From positions 186,001-250,000 of the forward strand of contig NZ_JBHTCX010000011.1 of the NCBI RefSeq assembly GCF_042666875.1: 64,000 bases of DNA, written 5' to 3'. The position numbers were made by a program, and so were the translations under genes. This document shows positions 62,332 through 64,000 of the stretch, piece after piece. The notes beneath the pieces are model-generated. The model had not been told where the DNA came from and searched no databases. It saw nothing but the letters and a program-made list of their open reading frames with translations. Each line of letters opens with the position of its first letter. The stretch's first letter is position 1. The stretch is from Brachybacterium sp042666875. Its GTDB lineage: Bacteria; Actinomycetota; Actinomycetes; Actinomycetales; Dermabacteraceae.

Positions 62332-63452
62332 GCACGCAGGCCACCACTCCGTCGGGAGCTTCGTCCGCGCACTCCGCCGGTTCCTCGGCCGGAGAGCCAC
62401 GGACCCGTCCGTCGGCCGCTGTCGACCGCGGCGGTCGGAGCCGCCACGGGCCCGACGGCGCCGGCCCTGTTCGCACCGGGCCGACGAGGATCAAGGGCAA
62501 CAACCTCGCCTTCTGGCTGTTCTTCACGCCGTTCCTGGCCGGGCTGGCGGTCTTCACGATCCTCCCCCTGATCTGGGGCGGCACGCTGAGCCTGTTCGAG
62601 GCGCGCGGGACGGTGCTGCCCACCCGCTTCGTCGGGCTCGAGAACTTCACGGGCTTCCTCGTCGACACCGCGTTCCTGCAGTCGCTGCGCACGTTCATCG
62701 TGTTCGCCCTGTTCATCGTGCCGGTGACCATGGCCGCCTCCCTCGGCCTCGCCGTGCTGATCAACGGGCTGCCCCGGTTCCAGACGTTCTTCCGCTCGGT
62801 GTTCTTCCTGCCCACCGCGTGCAGCTACGTCGTCGCGTGCGTGGTCTGGAGGCTCTCGCTGTTCAACGGCCTGGAATCGGGCATCGTGAATCAGCTGCTG
62901 GGCGTCGTGGGCCTGGATGCGGTCTCGAGCTGGCTCTCGGCCTCGCCGTACTGGTGGATCGTGCTGGTCTCGGTGCGGCTGTGGCTGCAGGTCGGCTTCT
63001 ACATGCTGCTGTTCCTCGCCGGACTGCAGGCGATCCCGACTCAGCTCTACGAAGCGGCCGCGGTCGACGGGCTCAGCCCCGGCGGGTTCCGCATGTTCCG
63101 CCTAATCACACTGCCGCAGCTGCGCACCACCTCCGCCGCGGTGCTGCTGCTCCTGCTGATCGCCGCCTTCCAGGCGTTCGACGAGTTCTACAACCTCACC
63201 GGCAACAATCCCGAGACCAGGCCTCCGCTGGTCTATCTCTACAACATCGCTCTCGGCCCACAGCAGGACTTCGGCACCGGCTCGGCCGGCGCCCTGGTGC
63301 TGACGGCGATCATGGTGATGGCCGGGCTGCTGCAGACCTGGCTGGTGGGCTTCGGATCCAACGACGACGGGGCCCGCACGGGTCGCTTCCGGTTCCTGCG
63401 GGGCCTCCGCCGCCGGGGCGCAGCGCCGGCCGTCGGGAAGGAGGGGCGATGA
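62328..63452 (+). CDS. Sugar ABC transporter permease, MalF type
   Basis: This 374-residue CUT1 permease is longer than usual owing to about 55 Ser/Pro/Arg-rich N-terminal residues. Six predicted spans follow, with EAAAVDGLSPGGF near residue 242. It starts at a GTG overlapping the binding-protein stop, with ribosome-site-like GGAGGAGG about 30 bases away, so coupling to upstream translation is likely. The end overlaps the next start. Confidence 0.9.
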   Translation: MSTQATTPSGASSAHSAGSSAGEPRTRPSAAVDRGGRSRHGPDGAGPVRTGPTRIKGNNLAFWLFFTPFLAGLAVFTILPLIWGGTLSLFEARGTVLPTRFVGLENFTGFLVDTAFLQSLRTFIVFALFIVPVTMAASLGLAVLINGLPRFQTFFRSVFFLPTACSYVVACVVWRLSLFNGLESGIVNQLLGVVGLDAVSSWLSASPYWWIVLVSVRLWLQVGFYMLLFLAGLQAIPTQLYEAAAVDGLSPGGFRMFRLITLPQLRTTSAAVLLLLLIAAFQAFDEFYNLTGNNPETRPPLVYLYNIALGPQQDFGTGSAGALVLTAIMVMAGLLQTWLVGFGSNDDGARTGRFRFLRGLRRRGAAPAVGKEGR

Positions 63453-64000
63453 CCGCCCAGCTCAACATCGTCGGCCAACGACGAGGCAGCATCGGCCTGA
63501 CGCTTCGGTACGTGGTGGCGTCCGCGCTGGCGGCGGTGTTCCTCGTGCCGTTCTACGCGATGATCAAGACGGCGCTGTCCACGAACGACGAGATCTACTC
63601 GCGCGAGTTCGTGTTCTGGCCCAGCGACCCGCAGTGGCAGCGCATCCCGGAACTGTTCGCGGATCCGCGATATCTCGATGCCCTGATGAACTCGGCGATC
63701 ATGGCGGTGCTCTCGACCTCGCTGTCGATCCTCATCGCCTCGCTCGCCGGCTACGCGCTGGTGCGAATCCCCAACCGCGCGGCCAAGCCGATGTTCATCC
63801 TGGTCATCACGGTGCTCCTGGTGCCGGCCCCGACGGCGTTCGTGCCGAACTTCATCATCGTCGCCTCCCTGGGCTGGATCGGCACCCTGCAGGGGCTGAT
63901 CGTTCCCGGCCTGTTCAGCGCGTTCAACGTGTTCCTGTTCCGGCAGTTCTACGTGAACTTCCCCCGGGAGATCGAGGAAGCCGCGTACATCGACGGGGCA
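63449..64000 (+). CDS. Sugar ABC transporter permease, MalG type (3' truncated by window edge)
   Basis: The first 184 residues of the partner permease are present. The ATG follows GGAAGGAGGGGCG and overlaps the preceding stop. Four spans are visible, with SLAGYALVRIPN and the start of the EAA loop (REIEEAAYIDGA) at the window edge. It completes the third CUT1 module; whether an ATPase or enzyme follows cannot be seen. Confidence 0.92.
   Translation, partial: MTAQLNIVGQRRGSIGLTLRYVVASALAAVFLVPFYAMIKTALSTNDEIYSREFVFWPSDPQWQRIPELFADPRYLDALMNSAIMAVLSTSLSILIASLAGYALVRIPNRAAKPMFILVITVLLVPAPTAFVPNFIIVASLGWIGTLQGLIVPGLFSAFNVFLFRQFYVNFPREIEEAAYIDGA

Overview
The window is a 64 kb, very GC-rich, densely coded stretch of actinobacterial chromosome. 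Gene content and style (sugar-binding lipoproteins with twin-arginine leaders, CUT1 sugar importers without their own ATPase, LacI-family control, actinobacterial-type rhaI/rhaB/bifunctional aldolase genes) suggest a Micrococcales member, perhaps close to Brachybacterium. The genus is inference; no rRNA or other marker gene is present. No phage, transposase, CRISPR array or tRNA was seen. Almost every gene takes up or breaks down plant-type glycans, mainly L-rhamnose and L-arabinose.

Layout. (1) 1-8341: a left-truncated operon of solute-binding protein, two CUT1 permeases, two Gfo/Idh/MocA oxidoreductases and a GH106-type alpha-L-rhamnosidase. (2) 8994-15257: a translationally coupled peptide/oligosaccharide-type ABC importer (permease, permease, ATPase, ATPase, 83-residue membrane protein, family-5 binding protein). 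(3) 15556-37847: the rhamnose region, with two orphan binding proteins, a GH78 rhamnosidase, a LacI regulator, a truncated DUF4143 gene behind a 23-bp repeat array, rhaB, bifunctional aldolase/dehydrogenase, rhaI, a membrane-anchored unknown, two glycosyltransferases, a six-hairpin glycosidase, rhaM, an MFS transporter and a BNR_4-esterase fusion. (4) 37869-53488: a secreted GH43 exo-galactanase-like enzyme, an alditol-oxidase-like enzyme and the arabinose region (araA, a BCCT transporter, araD, araB, araR, and a divergent ChvE/GguAB-type importer). (5) 53997-64000: three successive CUT1 importer modules, the last cut by the window end.

How it fits together. A secreted GH43 enzyme would trim galactan backbones outside the cell. 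The ABC systems import the released oligosaccharides. Rhamnosidases without signal peptides (GH106, GH78, and perhaps the six-hairpin enzyme and BNR_4 fusion) would free rhamnose and other sugars inside. RhaM, RhaI, RhaB and the aldolase/dehydrogenase take rhamnose to DHAP and lactate, and AraA, AraB and AraD take arabinose to xylulose 5-phosphate. Rhamnose, arabinose, glucuronate and beta-1,3/1,6-galactan occur together in plant arabinogalactan proteins and gum arabic, so a type II arabinogalactan programme is a reasonable hypothesis.

Regulation can be read from shared palindromes. TGAAACGACTCA-like sites mark the rhamnose genes, GTGAACGTTCAC-like sites mark four arabinose promoters, AAACGCTTTCC sites link the GH43 gene with one orphan binding protein, and ACAnCGnTGTAA sites overlap the -10 boxes of the two paralogous CUT1 modules. 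Several transcription-unit ends carry a distinctive arrangement of short degenerate tandem repeats followed by a long palindrome.
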